The notes beneath the pieces are model-generated. The model was not told the DNA's origin. It did no database searches and worked only from the letters and a program-made list of their open reading frames with translations. Both the position numbers and the translations under genes were made by a program. A stretch of DNA of 64,000 nucleotides, from positions 3,074,501 to 3,138,500 of the forward strand of contig JAYKKM010000450.1 in the NCBI GenBank assembly GCA_035772405.1, read 5' to 3'. Below, piece by piece: positions 44,190 through 57,048 of the stretch; within the stretch, counting starts at the first letter, position 1, and every line of letters starts with the position of its first letter. Origin of the DNA: Chrysogorgia sp. JL179-B06 (lineage: Eukaryota; Cnidaria; Anthozoa; Scleralcyonacea; Chrysogorgiidae).

Positions 44190-45793
44190 GTTCATAGTGG
44201 TAATATATGTATAGTACGCTTTATCCTATAATGAAACTGTAATTAGTTTTATATTGTAACGAATGGCAACTGTCAAGAAAGTCGATTACAAAATCACACG
44301 TTTGAAACGTAAACATCCTCGATAAAACGCTCACGCCTAACGGCTAACGGTTGCTTGCAAATCGGGTAGTAGTTGTTACTTGCTGAACTTAGTTCTTTGC
44401 AAGTTGTTATCTTTTGTCTGTTTAAGAAGATATTAGTTAACTACACGATTTTTCCACCATTGGGGCAAAATTGACTAAAATTTGACCGAATCTTGGGAAT
44501 AGAATCACTATAAAAAGGAATCCTATAGACCTAAATTTGCTATTTTCAACTTATTTTGAAAGTTTAAAAATCTTCCAAAAAGTAAAAGGGTTAGCCTTAG
44601 CAACTTTAAGCCTATAAAATGCCTTGTAGCACTTACCTAGTTACGCACATGTGCACATACAGACGTTTAGTATGCGTCACGCACATACAGACTTTTAGTG
44701 ATGAGTTACGCACATACAGACGTTTAGTGATGCGTTACGCACATACAAAAAATTGGCCAAAAACCAGAAATTTTGCCAAAAAGTAAAGGGGTTAACCTTA
44801 ACTTTTTGACGATTCTACGGCATTATTTAGGCTACATTTTCAGAGTAAATTTAGTCATTTTTTGACGTCCAAAAATTTGGCAAAAGCATTTCTCCGCCAC
44901 ATGCTAACTCCGGCTTCATTTATTAGAATATTGTAATGCCTGGAGCCGTAGTTTGTGTTCTAAATTACGGGAAAACCTTCGACAACTGATTCATTTTATC
45001 ATCTTAAAATATCAGATAGATAGTCTCTGTAGCCTAGAGAAAAACTGATACAGTTCAGTTGTGATTTTTGACAGTTCAGTTATGATTTTTGACAGTTCAT
45101 TGTGATTTTTCACTGTTCAGTTGTGACTTTTCACTAAACTGTCGTGAAAAATCACGGCCTGTACTCTCATTTTTCGAATAAAAATTTATGTACTCTTTCT
45201 CAAAATTATTTCATTTATTTTGCTTTTTACTTCGGGATATGCCGTTGCATCTCCGACACGTTTCGTACAGCGCATGCGTAGTATTAGTACAACGCACGTG
45301 ATTCGTGAAGTGAAATGGCGGATGATTTTGAAAATTCTTGCTGTCTTCGTGCTCTATTAGTCTTATTTTAAGGTATTATAAACTTACTGTGCTTATTAAA
45401 CTAGATGAAGTTTAGACATAACCGCATGTTTGTTACGTTGAATGTTGCTTTTAGGAGGTTGAAGTATGAAAAATTATTAAAAATGAAGATTTAAATTTTG
45501 AAAGTGACCTCGTGGTCAATTTTTTTGTGGAATATCTGAGTACTTTGAAACCATTTACATGTTGTTTATGATTCGATATGCGTGTACAGTTTACTCACAT
45601 ACACCAAGACCACAATCGTTTTCGACAAATCGTATTGACTACTGTTCCCACATGTGAAAAATTGCATCTACAGCAAGCTACAACAGCTTTTCTTTACAAT
45701 TTTTGCTTAGTCTCTAAGTAAAAATGGCATGACAACGGATAATCTTCATGGCCACAAAACATTCCCAAAAATTGCAAAATATATCAAAAAATT
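44190..45793. other. Intergenic with short tandem repeats
   Basis: 44640-44760 holds about four units around 'gttacgcacatacagacg'. 45055-45165 holds about five 22-bp units around 'acagttcagttgtgattttt'. A CpG-richer stretch at 45240-45350 has an ATG (45315) with only 18 codons. No convincing gene is seen. Confidence 0.5.
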
Positions 45794-45807
45794 ATGCAAC
45801 TGAGATA

Positions 45808-46521
45808 CAACAACAACAACAACAACAGATGTTTTACGGCCCTTTTCCCCGCTTACGCAGGGGTTGGCCGGTGGTTCCCCACGACAGTTTCCTCCACTTT
45901 CCTCGATCATTAGCATCTTCCCTCTTCAGCCCACTCTCTCTCATATCCCTCTCCACTACCTGGCTCCATGTCATCCTTGGCCTTCCTCTTCCTCTTGCAC
46001 CATCAACCTCAAGCGACATACACCTCTTCACCCAGTCACCATCATCTTTCCGCAGCACATGTCCCAGCCACCTTAATCGGCTCCTCTTTACCACGTCAGA
46101 CACCGATTCAATGCCCATTCTTTCCCTCAACTCCTTGCTAGACACTCTATCCCTCAGCGATACGCCACACATCCACCGCACCATCCGCATCTCTGTCCTC
46201 TCCAGTCTATTATTCAGCTCCACAGTCATGGCCCACGTCTCACTTCCATACACCATAGCACTCCTCACACAGGCCACATACACCTTCAGCTTTAGCAACA
46301 CTTCCTTCCTTGTCAGGATCCCAGAGAGCTCTTTAAACTTTCCCCATGCACAACGTACCCTTGCCACAGATGCTGAATTTGCTCCTCCACCCCCATTCAG
46401 CATATCCCCCAGGTAACAAAACTTTTTAACATTCTCTAAATGGACCCCATTGCCCAGATCCATGCTCTCATCTACGTCACTATCCTCTCCATCCTCTGCT
46501 CTTTCACACACCTTACAAACA
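45808..46521 (-). mobile_element. 5'-truncated LINE with 14-bp target duplication
   Basis: It is bounded by the exact 14-base repeat ATGCAACTGAGATA at 45794-45807 and 46522-46535. The minus-strand 3' end is a (TTG)n tail. The open frame 46511-45834 is uninterrupted for about 225 codons and contains KKFCYLGDML, YGSETWAM, RMVRWMCGVSLRDRVSS and RLRWLGHVLR, the C-terminal region of a non-LTR retrotransposon reverse transcriptase. The intact frame and perfect duplication imply a recent insertion. Confidence 0.93.
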
Positions 46522-46545
46522 ATGCAACTGAGATAAACTGGGCTA

Positions 46546-46724
46546 AAGGCCTGGTCACACTACACAATGATAATGATACGATAACGATACATAAAATTGT
46601 TCACCTATAAAATGTATGTTGCAACAATAATGATATCACCAACATAGTAACATACATTTTATAGGTTAACAATTTTTATGTATTGTTATTGTATTGTTAT
46701 CATTGTGTAGTGTGATCGGGCCTT
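46546..46724. mobile_element. Foldback MITE, AAGGCCTGGTCACAC ends
   Basis: The inverted arms extend nearly to the centre (GGTCACACTACACAATG...CATTGTGTAGTGTGATC; CCTATAAAATGTATGTT/AACATACATTTTATAGG), about 75 bp per arm. Confidence 0.85.
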
Positions 46725-48280
46725 AACCTGGCTCATGATCCCTAAAAGATCAAATATCACCCAAGTATTTGACCTGAGCATCCTATGTTTTGTATAATAC
46801 TTTAGAACGTCTCTTTCACAGTATTTCTGTAACTTTTATATTACTTCCTGATTTTAGATTGTCAATCAGTTGATGGCTAGATGCAACAAATGGATAATTA
46901 ATTTTTTAACACATTGAGTAAGTTCACTTAATATATTTCTCAATTATATTGTAGATACCTGTAGTATAGGCCTAAAATCATAACAACTTTCTTCTGTATT
47001 TTATGTAGTGACCACAATGCTCAACATCGATTACCTGTAACTTTCTTGAACACAGATGTTACTATGGTAAATATACATTTAATGTTACCTAAAGGTATTT
47101 TCCATGTGATTGAGAAAACTGATGTTGCATGTTAAAAAGAATAGAACAAAAAATATTTGGGAGTATCAAAAATAACAAATTATTTAAAGTATTAAAATCA
47201 TTTAAAGGATATAGCAGATTGTGAAACCATATTATTTTGAAGTAATTTAATGAAAGATCAAAGACCTTTTCTATTGTGCACTAATATATTCATTACATTA
47301 GATTTGGTTAATTTGAATAATACTCTTGTTGATTACCAAGTGCTTTCCTATATTTATAAGTTTTATTATTTTTAATTTTCATCAGTTTTGTCAGTTATCA
47401 GAAAATAGAATTTCTATAGGTAATCATATGATAGCAAGTGCAATTAAGGATTTGTGGGAGAGAGGATTTAATTCAGAATAATATATTGAAAATTTATCCA
47501 AATGGGAATTGAACCCTTGGTCTCTGGTCTACTGTAAATGTACCAGTGCTCTGACCACTGTGCTACCGAGACACACGGTCAGGACAGTCAGCATTTTCTG
47601 GCACTGTTCTTTTCCCCAAGGGTTTACACCACAAGTGATATTTGCCAAAATTGTACAAGCCATTATCTAAGTGTACATTTCCAGTATGAGTACTAGTGTA
47701 AATCCTTAATTGCACGAGCAAAATCATATAATTACTTATTTATTATCATGCATGACAAAATTAGATTGTCCAATTTGTCAAATGTTTATTTTCATATGAA
47801 TGTTTGTTACTGTAGCTATAGAACAGACAACAAACAATAACTAGATTATGCTATCTCACAGAGGCCCTGATTAATTTATTTTACAAGAAAATTTCATGAA
47901 AATGACTAAACATACTTACTGAGCGAATTACAAGTACCGTATTTGACTGGTTAAGTGTTTATGCTGGGGCAAGCACCCATAACCTGTTTCTAAAAAAGTG
48001 TGTGGCGTTTTTGCATAGGTCTGCCTCGCTTTTAACCAATCAAAATTAACAAATTTTGATGCAGACAAGCAATAGTGGTATGAATTCCCAGTGCCTTGCC
48101 TAAATGGATAACAAACCGTTTTAAAATGCAGTTATGCCACAAGTTTAGGCGATACACAGTTGAAGTTAAGGTAAATGTTGTCGAATAGCGGCAGAGAAAT
48201 GGACCCAATGTTTCGAAAACCATGTGACAGGTGTTGGTTATAAATGAGTTCCTACCCCCACATAAGCGCTCATGTAAGTG
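46725..48280. other. Non-coding, AT-rich; one SINE remnant
   Basis: No gene is recognised. 47505-47580 read on the minus strand (GGTAGCACAGTGGTCAGAGC ... GGGTTCAATTCCC) is a tRNA-like SINE remnant. Confidence 0.5.
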
Positions 48281-48284
48281 CCCA

Positions 48285-48430
48285 TCGCTCATGTATAAGT
48301 GCCCATCACTCTTGCAAATGCCCATTGCTCGCATAAGTGCCCATTGCTCGCATAAGTGCCCATCGCTCGCATAAGTGCCCATCGCTCGCATAAGTGCCCA
48401 TTGCTCGCATAAGCGCCCATCGCTTGTGTA
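48285..48430. repeat. 19-bp minisatellite, unit GCCCATCGCTCGCATAAGT
   Basis: About seven tandem copies with ATTGCTC/ATCGCTC variants. Confidence 0.9.
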
Positions 48431-49014
48431 AGGGAAACTGCTTGTGCAAAGGCACACCCCCTTGTTTTGGTGAAAATTAGAAAGGTGGGTGGTTGGCACT
48501 TTACCGGTCAGATATGGTACTACAGAGTATGCTTTGCATTAATTCACACCTTTATAAATGTCTTTCACATTAAGAACAATGGGAAAGCTTCACTCCAAAT
48601 TCTTTCAGACTGCATTTGTGTTTAAATTGTTTTTAGAGACTTTTCAATTGCTAGCATAACACAAGCCCTAGGAAATGATTTAAAACAAATCCCATTACAC
48701 ATGGCAGCCATTTTTTACAATGGTAACATTAATTTGTGCCCTCTTGAGTGCAATTAACACAATAATTGCATTGCATTCCTCTTGACCAATCAGAATGCAG
48801 TAATTTTGTCATGCATTATTATAATAAAAAACATAATATTTGCATGTTTCAACAAATCGAGTTGGTGGTAGTTGTTATTAAATATTAATTTTTGGTGTGT
48901 TGAATTTTTTAATAATGCAAAGTGGAACATGGATATATTAGTTAAACTAAATAAGATACTTCTTTCTAAAATTTCAAACTTCTAAAAGTAAACTGACAGT
49001 GCTTATGTTGGGGT

Positions 49015-49640
49015 TTTCCCTTGCCATGTCTTCAGCTTCCAGCATCTCCTGTCTTCCTTAAAGTTAACCCTAGTAAGAATACCATGTCCTCATGCACAGT
49101 CTTCTTCCATGTGATCTTTGGTCATCCTCTTGTAGCTGACCCTTCCACCTCCATCTTTGCACATCTCTTCACCCCATTGTCATTGTTCTTCCTTTCCACA
49201 TGCCCAAACCACCTCAATCTTGCTGACTCCTCAGTACCTCACCTATCCTTTCAATACTCATTCTCTCCCTCATTACTAGTCATGTCCTTCTTAAGGGATA
49301 CACCACTCTTATCCACTTGACCATCCTCATCTCTGTCCATTCCATCAAATCATCTAAATTCACTTTGCATTACCCATGTTTATCCACCATAGATCATCAC
49401 ACTCCATACACATGCCACATACACTTTCCTCGTCAACTTCAATGATATGCATCTTGCAGTCGGAATGGTACTGGCTCCCTAAACTTTTCCATCGACTTCT
49501 AGTCCTTGCTGGCATTTATCATGTCACCCAGATAGCAAAATTCAGTTGTGCCTTTGTATATAGGACCATCAGTTAACATAGCATTCTCCAATTCCTCTCC
49601 ATCTTGGAGTATTGGACACCTGCAACTCACCACCATCGAC
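49015..49640 (-). pseudogene. Degraded second copy of the 45808-46521 LINE family
   Basis: The order of blocks ('tccatgtgatctttggtcatcctct', 'cacatgcccaaaccacctcaatc', 'acacatgccacatacac', 'catgtcacccagatagcaaaa') parallels 45950-46430 with many substitutions and stops, so it is an old copy. Confidence 0.75.
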
Positions 49641-49645
49641 CTTAA

Positions 49646-49931
49646 AGGGGCAATGTCACGATTTTCCTGGTTACCTAGCCAGCACTAATGTGCAATAAAA
49701 ATGCGCTCGAGCGAAGCCTTCCAGCTCCTTCTCGTTTCCCACCACGATTACTGTAGACATAAAATTGTCATTATGCTTTACTTATAACTCGTCCAAAAAT
49801 AACCCACCAACATGAAAATAACAAATACTAATCGAATAAATCGTTTAGCTTTCGCTTCGATTTTGGATTCCGAATAAAAAATCAAAAAGTATGCTTACCT
49901 GAGTAACCAGGCAGATCGTGACATAGCCCCT
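49646..49931. mobile_element. TTAA-flanked MITE, AGGGGCAATGTCACGAT ends
   Basis: AGGGGCAATGTCACGATTTT and ATCGTGACATAGCCCCT form the ends. TTAA occurs at 49642-49645 and 49932-49935. It is piggyBac-like in target choice and sits just beyond the degraded LINE. Confidence 0.88.
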
Positions 49932-50249
49932 TTAAACCCTTCCCACTATCTCTTGTACACTTGATCACATTCTTTCCACATGGCCAATCACATTCCTTAT
50001 CGATTTTCCCTTTTCTTATCGATTTTCCCTTTTCACTACACATCACTTTTCGCTTTCCTAAATTTCCCCTAAAATTACTAAATTTATTCCCAATGTCTTA
50101 CAAGTTTAACTTAATCCATGTTCCACTATGCATCAAAGGAGTGGACAATGATTTGAGAACCCCTAAAACCATTGAGAATGTAGTTATAGAACAATGCAAA
50201 TTATATTAATTAATTGGATGTTACTGTACTTTACACTTAGACGACGAAA

Positions 50250-50708
50250 ACATTGGAAGATTTTAAGCTACATTGTAAGACTTCACATTATGTCAGGAAG
50301 ACTTTACATTACATTTGGAAGACTTTACATTATGTCAGCGAGACTTTGCATTACATTGGAAGACTTTACACTATGTTGTAAGACTTCACATTATGTTGGA
50401 ATACCTTGCACTACGTTGGAAAACTTTATACTATGTTGGAAGACTTTACACTATGTTGGAAGACTTTACATTATGTTGGAAGACTTTACATTATGTTGGA
50501 AGACTTTACACTATGTTGGAAGACTTTACACTAATACTATGTTGGAAAACTTTACATTAAGTTAGAAGACTTTACATTATTGTTGGAATACCTTGCACTA
50601 TGTTGGAAAATTTACACTATGTTGGAAGACTTTACACTATGTGGGAAAACTTTACAGTGTGTTGGAAGACTTTATATTACAATTGAAGACTTTACACTAC
50701 GTTGTAAG
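50250..50708. repeat. ~20-bp minisatellite, unit GGAAGACTTTACACTATGTT
   Basis: About 22 units. The same repeat resumes at 52424-52507 on the far side of the Penelope-like insertion, so the array was split by it. The long frame is an artefact of the repeat. Confidence 0.9.
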
Positions 50709-50949
50709 GACACCATTGCTGTGCATTACATCAAGACTATGTTGACAATTTCCACAAACACATTAATGAACAGAACTTTGTCATACAATTTACCAAAGTA
50801 ATTGAGGAGAATGGAGCTCTTCCTTTTCTAGACTGTTTTGTAATATGTGACAAGAACAATCTAAGGACTAGAGTTTACATAAAACCAACACACACTGGTA
50901 GATGAATCATCACACTACTGGATGAATCATCCTATACAACGCAACAGTA

Positions 50950-51761
50950 CCGGGTGACCCAAAAAAAAGTACTCCGGTTTGATTCATAATAACTTCTAAA
51001 CGAGTGAAGCTATTAAACTGAAATAACTTTCATTAGATAGATGGAAGACTAACTTAGATTTTGATATATGACAGTTGTATTTTACTTAAAAATTCACGGA
51101 GATATTAATGTTCAAACTCGGTAGCATATTTCTGGATGTGTCTAAAATATGCAAAAAACGCCGTATCAAATATTAATCAAGCTTTGCTCAACTGAAACAC
51201 GCACTATTAGCAGTAAATAAATGACACTTGACAAATTGTTTATTATGAAACGAAGTATTATTATTTACAAAATACAAGCAAGATTTATTCGTTCGGAATC
51301 GCGTGTCCTCTAGCACGAATGCACTGCCTAGCCCGTGACACCATTGCGTCGAAGGAGTCATGGATCATTCGTTGTTCTAGATTACGGCATGCTGCGAAGC
51401 TCTTCTAAATTCTACGGTTGCTGATCATGTGGTACATTCCAAATTTGTTCATGTTCAGAATAAACTCAGAATGAAACACAATCAAACCATAACTCCATAA
51501 GACATAACATGCAACTCCCCAGAGACATCCAACATTAAGAATTTGATACGGCGTTTTTTGCATATTTTAGACACATCCAGAAATATGCTACCGAGTTTGA
51601 ACATTAATATCTCCGTGAATTTTTAAGTAAAATACAACTGTCATATTTCAAAATCTAAGTTAGTCTTCCATCTATCTAATGAAAGTTATTTCAGTTTAAT
51701 AGCTTCACTCGTTTAGAAGTTATTATGAATCAAACCGGAGTACTTTTTTTGGGTCACCCGG
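50950..51761. mobile_element. Mariner-type element with 222-bp inverted repeats
   Basis: The ends are CCGGGTGACCC and GGGTCACCCGG, with TA on both sides (50948-50949 and 51762-51763). The inverted repeats are 50950-51171 and 51541-51761 and are almost identical. The interior keeps only a transposase tail. It lies inside the Penelope-like element. Confidence 0.92.
51285..51371 (-). pseudogene. C-terminal tail of a mariner/IS630-type transposase
   Basis: The minus-strand frame reads SFDAMVSRARQCIRARG and stops at 51285-51287. It resembles the conserved end of Tc1/mariner-superfamily transposases. The catalytic domain is gone. Confidence 0.7.
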
Positions 51762-52509
51762 TACACAAAGCAACAACCATCAAGACTTTGACAAGACGAG
51801 TACAACTTATTTGGGATTCAACTGAAACTCTACGCAACAAAAACAATACTAACTTTATTGAACGGAACAACCACAAAAACAATGCGATCAACAAGACCAA
51901 CAGCATTATAACCGTGACAACTGCAACAATACCATACAGTACATTAATGGTACATAATGTAAAATACGCTACTAGAAATTAGGGCAGAACTAATCACATT
52001 GCTAAACACCACATACAAACGAAACACAACATCCACTGACTGAATGTATCGCCGTTAGTACAGGCTAGACACGGCGACTTACTTAAGAAAGTTGGTGTAC
52101 CAACTTGAAACATAAACCACTTAACAGATCACAACAATTTCCAACACCTTACAAAAGACTTCTTCACATGCACCAACAAACAATAGGCCCACCAACAAAC
52201 AACAGACTCACCAACAAACGTAATGAACTGATGAAATAACAAACAACATGATGACATATGTAAAAAAACAACATGATGACATATGTAAAATGTAGACATA
52301 TAATATATAGGCAAACCTGACAAACATGTTTTACTTGACTCTGAAGATGATCACCGCTGAGGCCGTGGAAACATCAGTTACCAATAATAGTCTTTCTCAA
52401 GACTACAACAAACTGGACGATCTAACTTTACACTATGTTGTAAGACTTTACACTGTGTTGGAAGACTTCACACAACAGTACATTGGAAGACTTTATGCTA
52501 CGTTATAAA

Positions 52510-53080
52510 ACTATTGCTATACACAACTGAGTAGGGTTATTGGAATCCATTAAACACATTTGTGCTCTATGTACAGTACATGTGAATGCCTGCATGTGCA
52601 ATTACAAGTTTGGTTTTTTGTTATCTCAAATCATTGTCTTTCCTTGTATTGTGTGTATATTCATAATGTAAGAGAACAGGTTGTCCTGGCTGTTGCAGAC
52701 TGTCTTTTCAACAGGTACAGTAAGTAATTATACTTTGAAGAGATTTAACCTGACATTAATAGTTGTATTATCCAAAGAACTTTCCAAATCCATTTTCCCC
52801 ACAACCCTTTTCACAGAGCTATCTCTTAAAACACAACTGCTATGAACATTATAAACTATAATTGAAAGCTAAAAGCCTTACTACTATAGACCTTACTGAG
52901 AAAATGTCAGTGAAGGCTGCTAGGCAGGCATGTAAGATTACCATAAGAATGATAAACAAATTTATTTATTACCATTTATAGCATGCAAAAACATATAATA
53001 CCAAAAAGATTATCTTTCTAGATAATACTTGTGCATTATTGTTAATAAATTATTTCCTAACTACTGTATAAAGACATATT
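52510..53080. other. No gene recognised
   Basis: AT-rich sequence without supported exons or clear repeats. Confidence 0.4.
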
Positions 53081-53084
53081 ACCT

Positions 53085-54500
53085 AAAGACATTGTGAACT
53101 TCCTAACTTGCAACCAAAAAAATTATTACTGATTAGAACTAATTTTTAGTTTATTAATTTCAGTTAATATAATAATAATAATAAAGAACTAAAAATGCAG
53201 GTTAACATTTAATTTATTTAAATAAAATAATTATTTCCCAACTATAAAAATGTATTACTTAAAGGGATATGGCAATATAAATTAACTTTGTCTCATTTGA
53301 AAGAACTCGTAAAATGGTATAAGAAGACCTTTTACAATTTTTCTGTATCTTTCTTGGTTTTTGAAATATTTCAGATAATTATGACAAAAGACAGTCTGCA
53401 ATCCGCCATCTTGTTGTAATATTTGACCTAATTAACTAGGAAATTGGTGACGTCACAAGCAGGCTAAACCTGATGAAACTACTCCATAGGTGACCGAATT
53501 TCCGCGGAAGGCTTTTTAAAATGTTGTGGGCCAATAGAAAATGGAAATAGTGCAACATAATCGAGTTTCTGGCTCGTAATGTCGTAAGGTTGGCACTTGG
53601 CAAGATAAAAATTTCACTTTACCCTACTTATGACGTCACATGCATATCGAAAATAATTCCAAGATGGCGGACAGCACGCTGTCTTTCGTCAAATTATTTC
53701 GAAAACCAAAAAAGATAAGGGAAAATTGTAAAAGGTCTTGTTATACCATTTCACGAGTTCTTTCAAATGAGACAAAGTTAATTTATATTGCCATATCCCT
53801 TTAAAGATATTGTGAACTTCCTAAAAACAGTGTATAATATTATATAATAGTACTGTATATATAATACAAATTCGAAGTATGCACTATGCAACCAAAAAAC
53901 CTGATTGGAACTATAATTTTGTAGTTTATCAATTTCAGTTAAGAGAAAATAAAGAACTAAAAAATACAGGTTAACATTTATACATGTATGTTGTTTTAAT
54001 GATAATACTTTGTCCATTATTGTTGATAAAATAATTATATCCCAACTATAAAAATAAAGACATTGTGAACTTCTTAAAAGCAATATTAATAATAATAAAC
54101 TTTATTAGACACAGAATTTAAACAGTTTACACTGATTGCCATTAAAGCTGTGTATTTATTCCATTAAATAATAGTACAATAAAAATTTGGATGTTTGCAG
54201 CCAAAAAAACCTGATTAGAACTAATTTGTAGTTTATCAATTTCAGTTAAGAGAATATAAGAACTGAAAATTACAGGTTAACATTTAAATGTTACTTTAAT
54301 TGCTTACCAATTATAAAAACATATAAAAATAATTATTTCCCATCCCAAAAACAGTGTACAATTATTATAATAGTATAGTAAAAGTTTAGATGTTTACAAC
54401 CCAAGAACCTAATTAGTACTAATTTCTAGTTTATCAATTTCAGTTAATAACAGAATCTAAAGAATTAAAAAAGCAGGTTAAATGTTATTTTAATTATACA
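53085..54500. repeat. Four diverged tandem copies of an AT-rich unit
   Basis: The block 'gattagaactaat...tagtttatcaatttcagttaa...aagaactaaaaa...caggttaacattta' occurs near 53125, 53900, 54210 and 54410, at spacings of about 200-310 bp outside the inserted MITE. It is non-coding. Confidence 0.8.
53264..53800. mobile_element. TTAA-flanked foldback MITE
   Basis: AGGGATATGGCAATATAAAT and its complement form the ends, with arms of about 140 bp and TTAA at 53260-53263 and 53801-53804. Same family as 17726-18210. It split one unit of the AT-rich tandem repeat. Confidence 0.9.
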
Positions 54501-54683
54501 TGTATACTTATGATAAACCAGCTAATATGCAAGAATTTTACACAAAACAAATGTTAAATTAAAATATTCAGAATATGCATAAAATCCAATATTCTCCTCT
54601 CTATATCCGTCCATTGTCTTTAGTTCTTTGGATAACACAACTTTGTTTTTGGGAAAGTGTCTATCTAGTGTTTGGGCTTTCTA

Positions 54684-54867
54684 TAGACCTCTTTCATAAT
54701 GGCAACCAATTTGAATATTCCTTTACGTGCATCTTAATTAGCCTTTAGGGCCTTGTTTGTGTGTTGGCAATTCAAAAGAATCTTTGCTTCCTAATGATGT
54801 TCTAAAGGCTAATTTATATGTGCGTAAAAGAATATTTAAAATGGCAGCCATTATGAAAGAGGGTCTA
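54684..54867. mobile_element. Foldback MITE, TAGACC(C)TCTTTCATAATGGC ends
   Basis: Inverted arms of about 85 bp; the inner arms include ATTAGCCTTTAG. A related half-element is near 59510-59595. Confidence 0.75.
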
Positions 54868-54949
54868 TACATCTATAATCTTTGGCACTTTGATAAAATT
54901 TCTTAATATTATCATCAGCTAATGTTTCATCTTTATGCCATATATCACT

Positions 54950-55196
54950 GCTAAAGTTGGTTTACTATTCATGGCAAGTGACGTCAACCCAGGGACAAAC
55001 AAAGATGTTGCACAGTGATCGATTCAACAGTGAAATACGAAGACAGTTTGTGAATTGAACATTTTTCTAGAATTTTTCTAAACAGGTTGAGGGTCAGAGC
55101 AAACTCTCGTTGTATTTCACTGTTGAGTCACTCTACAATGTCTTTGTGTGTCGCCGGGTTGATGTCACTTCCTGTCATTAGTAAACCAACTTTAGC
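54950..55196. mobile_element. Foldback MITE, GCTAAAGTTGGTTTACTA ends
   Basis: The ends pair (CTAAAGTTGGTTTAC/GTAAACCAACTTTAG) and inner arms include TCAACAGTGAAATACGA/TTGTATTTCACTGTTGA. A half copy is at 17160-17275. Confidence 0.85.
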
Positions 55197-55469
55197 AGGA
55201 CAATTTCACACAAACTACTAAAACAAGTATGGTACTGTCATACGGACTGAAACACTCAATAACACCCAAACGAATACCGACCAAGACTATTGTATCCAGC
55301 ATTGAGGCTGCGTTTGCTCAGCAATGAGACATACCAGAGACAACGACAGATGAAATAAGGAGTACCAGGGTATCTTCCGCCACACAATTTCCTCGATATG
55401 TGACAACAACTTAACGAAACACAAACAAAAAGTGCCAAGATGCATTTCCTTCACCCACTGACAACATTT

Positions 55470-56580
55470 TCAGTACAATGACACACACTGCAAACTGTTA
55501 CATGGGACTGCTATGGGATCTCCAATCTCAGTCGTGGTTGCTGAGATTGTGATGCAAGCCATAGAGGAACAACTTACATGTACAAACAAACATTACCCTG
55601 ATTTAGTTTCACCAAATACGTTGAGGAGAATGGAGCTCTTCCTTTTCTAGACTGTTTGGAAACATATGTGACAAGAACAAACTAAGGACTACTGTAGTGT
55701 TTACAGAAAACCAACACACTCTGATAGCAACAACCATCAAGACTTTGACAAGACAAGCATAACTTATTTGTAGTTATCTCAAAACTATACGCAACAAAAA
55801 GGAACCTCTTCTGCACATCTTTCCCAAAACAACTACAATACTAACTTTGTTGAACTGAACAACCACAAAAACAATGAGACCAACGAGACGGACAGCAATA
55901 CAACTGGGACAATGGCAACAATTGATACCATACATTAAAGGTTAGGTACATCAGAAACGATTGCACATATTTTATGACCTTACAACATACGTGTAGCCCA
56001 CAAACCTATGACCACTTTGCAACATATACTTACAAAGGTGAAAGACAAAGAACCACCTCACGACAGACTGCAATTTACAAGATTAAATGTGCAGACTGCC
56101 GGGACACTTATATTTGTGAGACCAGCAGAAACTTAAAAAATCAGTCTAACTGAACACAAACAAGCTTTTAGAAATAGGAACAGAACTAATCACATTACTG
56201 AACACCACATACAAATGAAACGCAACATTTACTGGGACTTTGGTTGAATGTATTGCCATACAGCAACTTGTCTACATTATAAAGTTGGTAACTTGGATTA
56301 AACCAATTAATAGATCATGACAATTACCAACACATTACAAAAGACGTCTTCACACACACCAACGAACAATGATGCAACTCACACTAGTTATGATACAACT
56401 CACACTAATTATTATACAAACAAGTGAACCAGACGTATATATGTGTATAGGCAAACCTGACAAACATGCTTTATTTGCGAAGATGACAGCCGCTGAGGCC
56501 GTCGAAACGTCAGTCACCAACATAATTCTTTCACTACGTTACAACACTACAACAATCTGGCAAATCAACTTCACACTTCT
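55470..56580 (+). pseudogene. Degraded Penelope-like element
   Basis: HGTAMGSPISVVVAEIVM (RT catalytic region, 55497-55560), then ENGALPFLDC (55622-55655), VYRKPTHSDS (55700), and a broken GIY-YIG part (YKIKCADCRDTYICET, 56075-56128). The 3' terminal motif GAAGATGACAGCCGCTGA...GTCGAAACGTCAG is at 56479-56512. Stops and frameshifts are scattered throughout. It is closely related to the copy at 50735-52415. Confidence 0.85.
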
Positions 56581-56589
56581 AATGAAACT

Positions 56590-57044
56590 TTAATTGATGA
56601 TAATATTAAGCAATTTTTATCAGAAATGCATAAACACCCAAACACAAGATAGACGCTTTTAAAATTAAAGCACTTTGTTTTTTGTTTTGTTGCTAAAGGT
56701 GATAAAATATTTTACTGGGAAGGTGATTTTCTGAAATTCTAAGATTACTTTGAGATTGATTTTATAAATTCATTGCAAGGTTCCAAGAAAATATCAATGA
56801 ATGCCTCCACAGTATTAGATTATTATTGTTTCATAAAAAGCTTGAAATGTTTTATGGCATTGTGATTGATAATCGGAAAATTCAGATCATTTTTGTTATT
56901 TGCAAGTCATTCCAAATAATATTTGTATCACCTCCTAGCAGCAACATGAACAAAGTTCTTTAGTTTTTACCATTATTAATACTGTCATTGTCATCTACAT
57001 GTGAACACGATTGAGGAGAACATGTTCTGTTTTTAATGTCAAAG
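56590..57044. other. No gene recognised
   Basis: AT-rich sequence, no supported exon. Confidence 0.4.
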
Positions 57045-57048
57045 TTAA

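Larger units (their letters stand above)
50735..52415 (+). mobile_element. Penelope-like element fragment, interrupted
   Basis: Before the interruption the frame reads FTKVIEENGALPFLD and YIKPTHTG, the RT C-terminal motifs of Penelope-like elements. After it (51764 on) the frame is degraded, ending in CTGAAGATGATCACCGCTGA...GGAAACATCAG (52341-52376), a typical 3' terminal motif. It is inserted in the 20-bp minisatellite. Confidence 0.8.

Noticed and set aside
45315..45370. First exon of a gene starting MADDFENSCC in a CpG-richer patch
   Set aside because: The frame stops after 18 codons before the only plausible donor, and no downstream exon was found.
45864..46076. Plus-strand open frames over the LINE at 45808-46521
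   Set aside because: The minus-strand frame has clear retrotransposon motifs; the plus-strand frames are its shadows.
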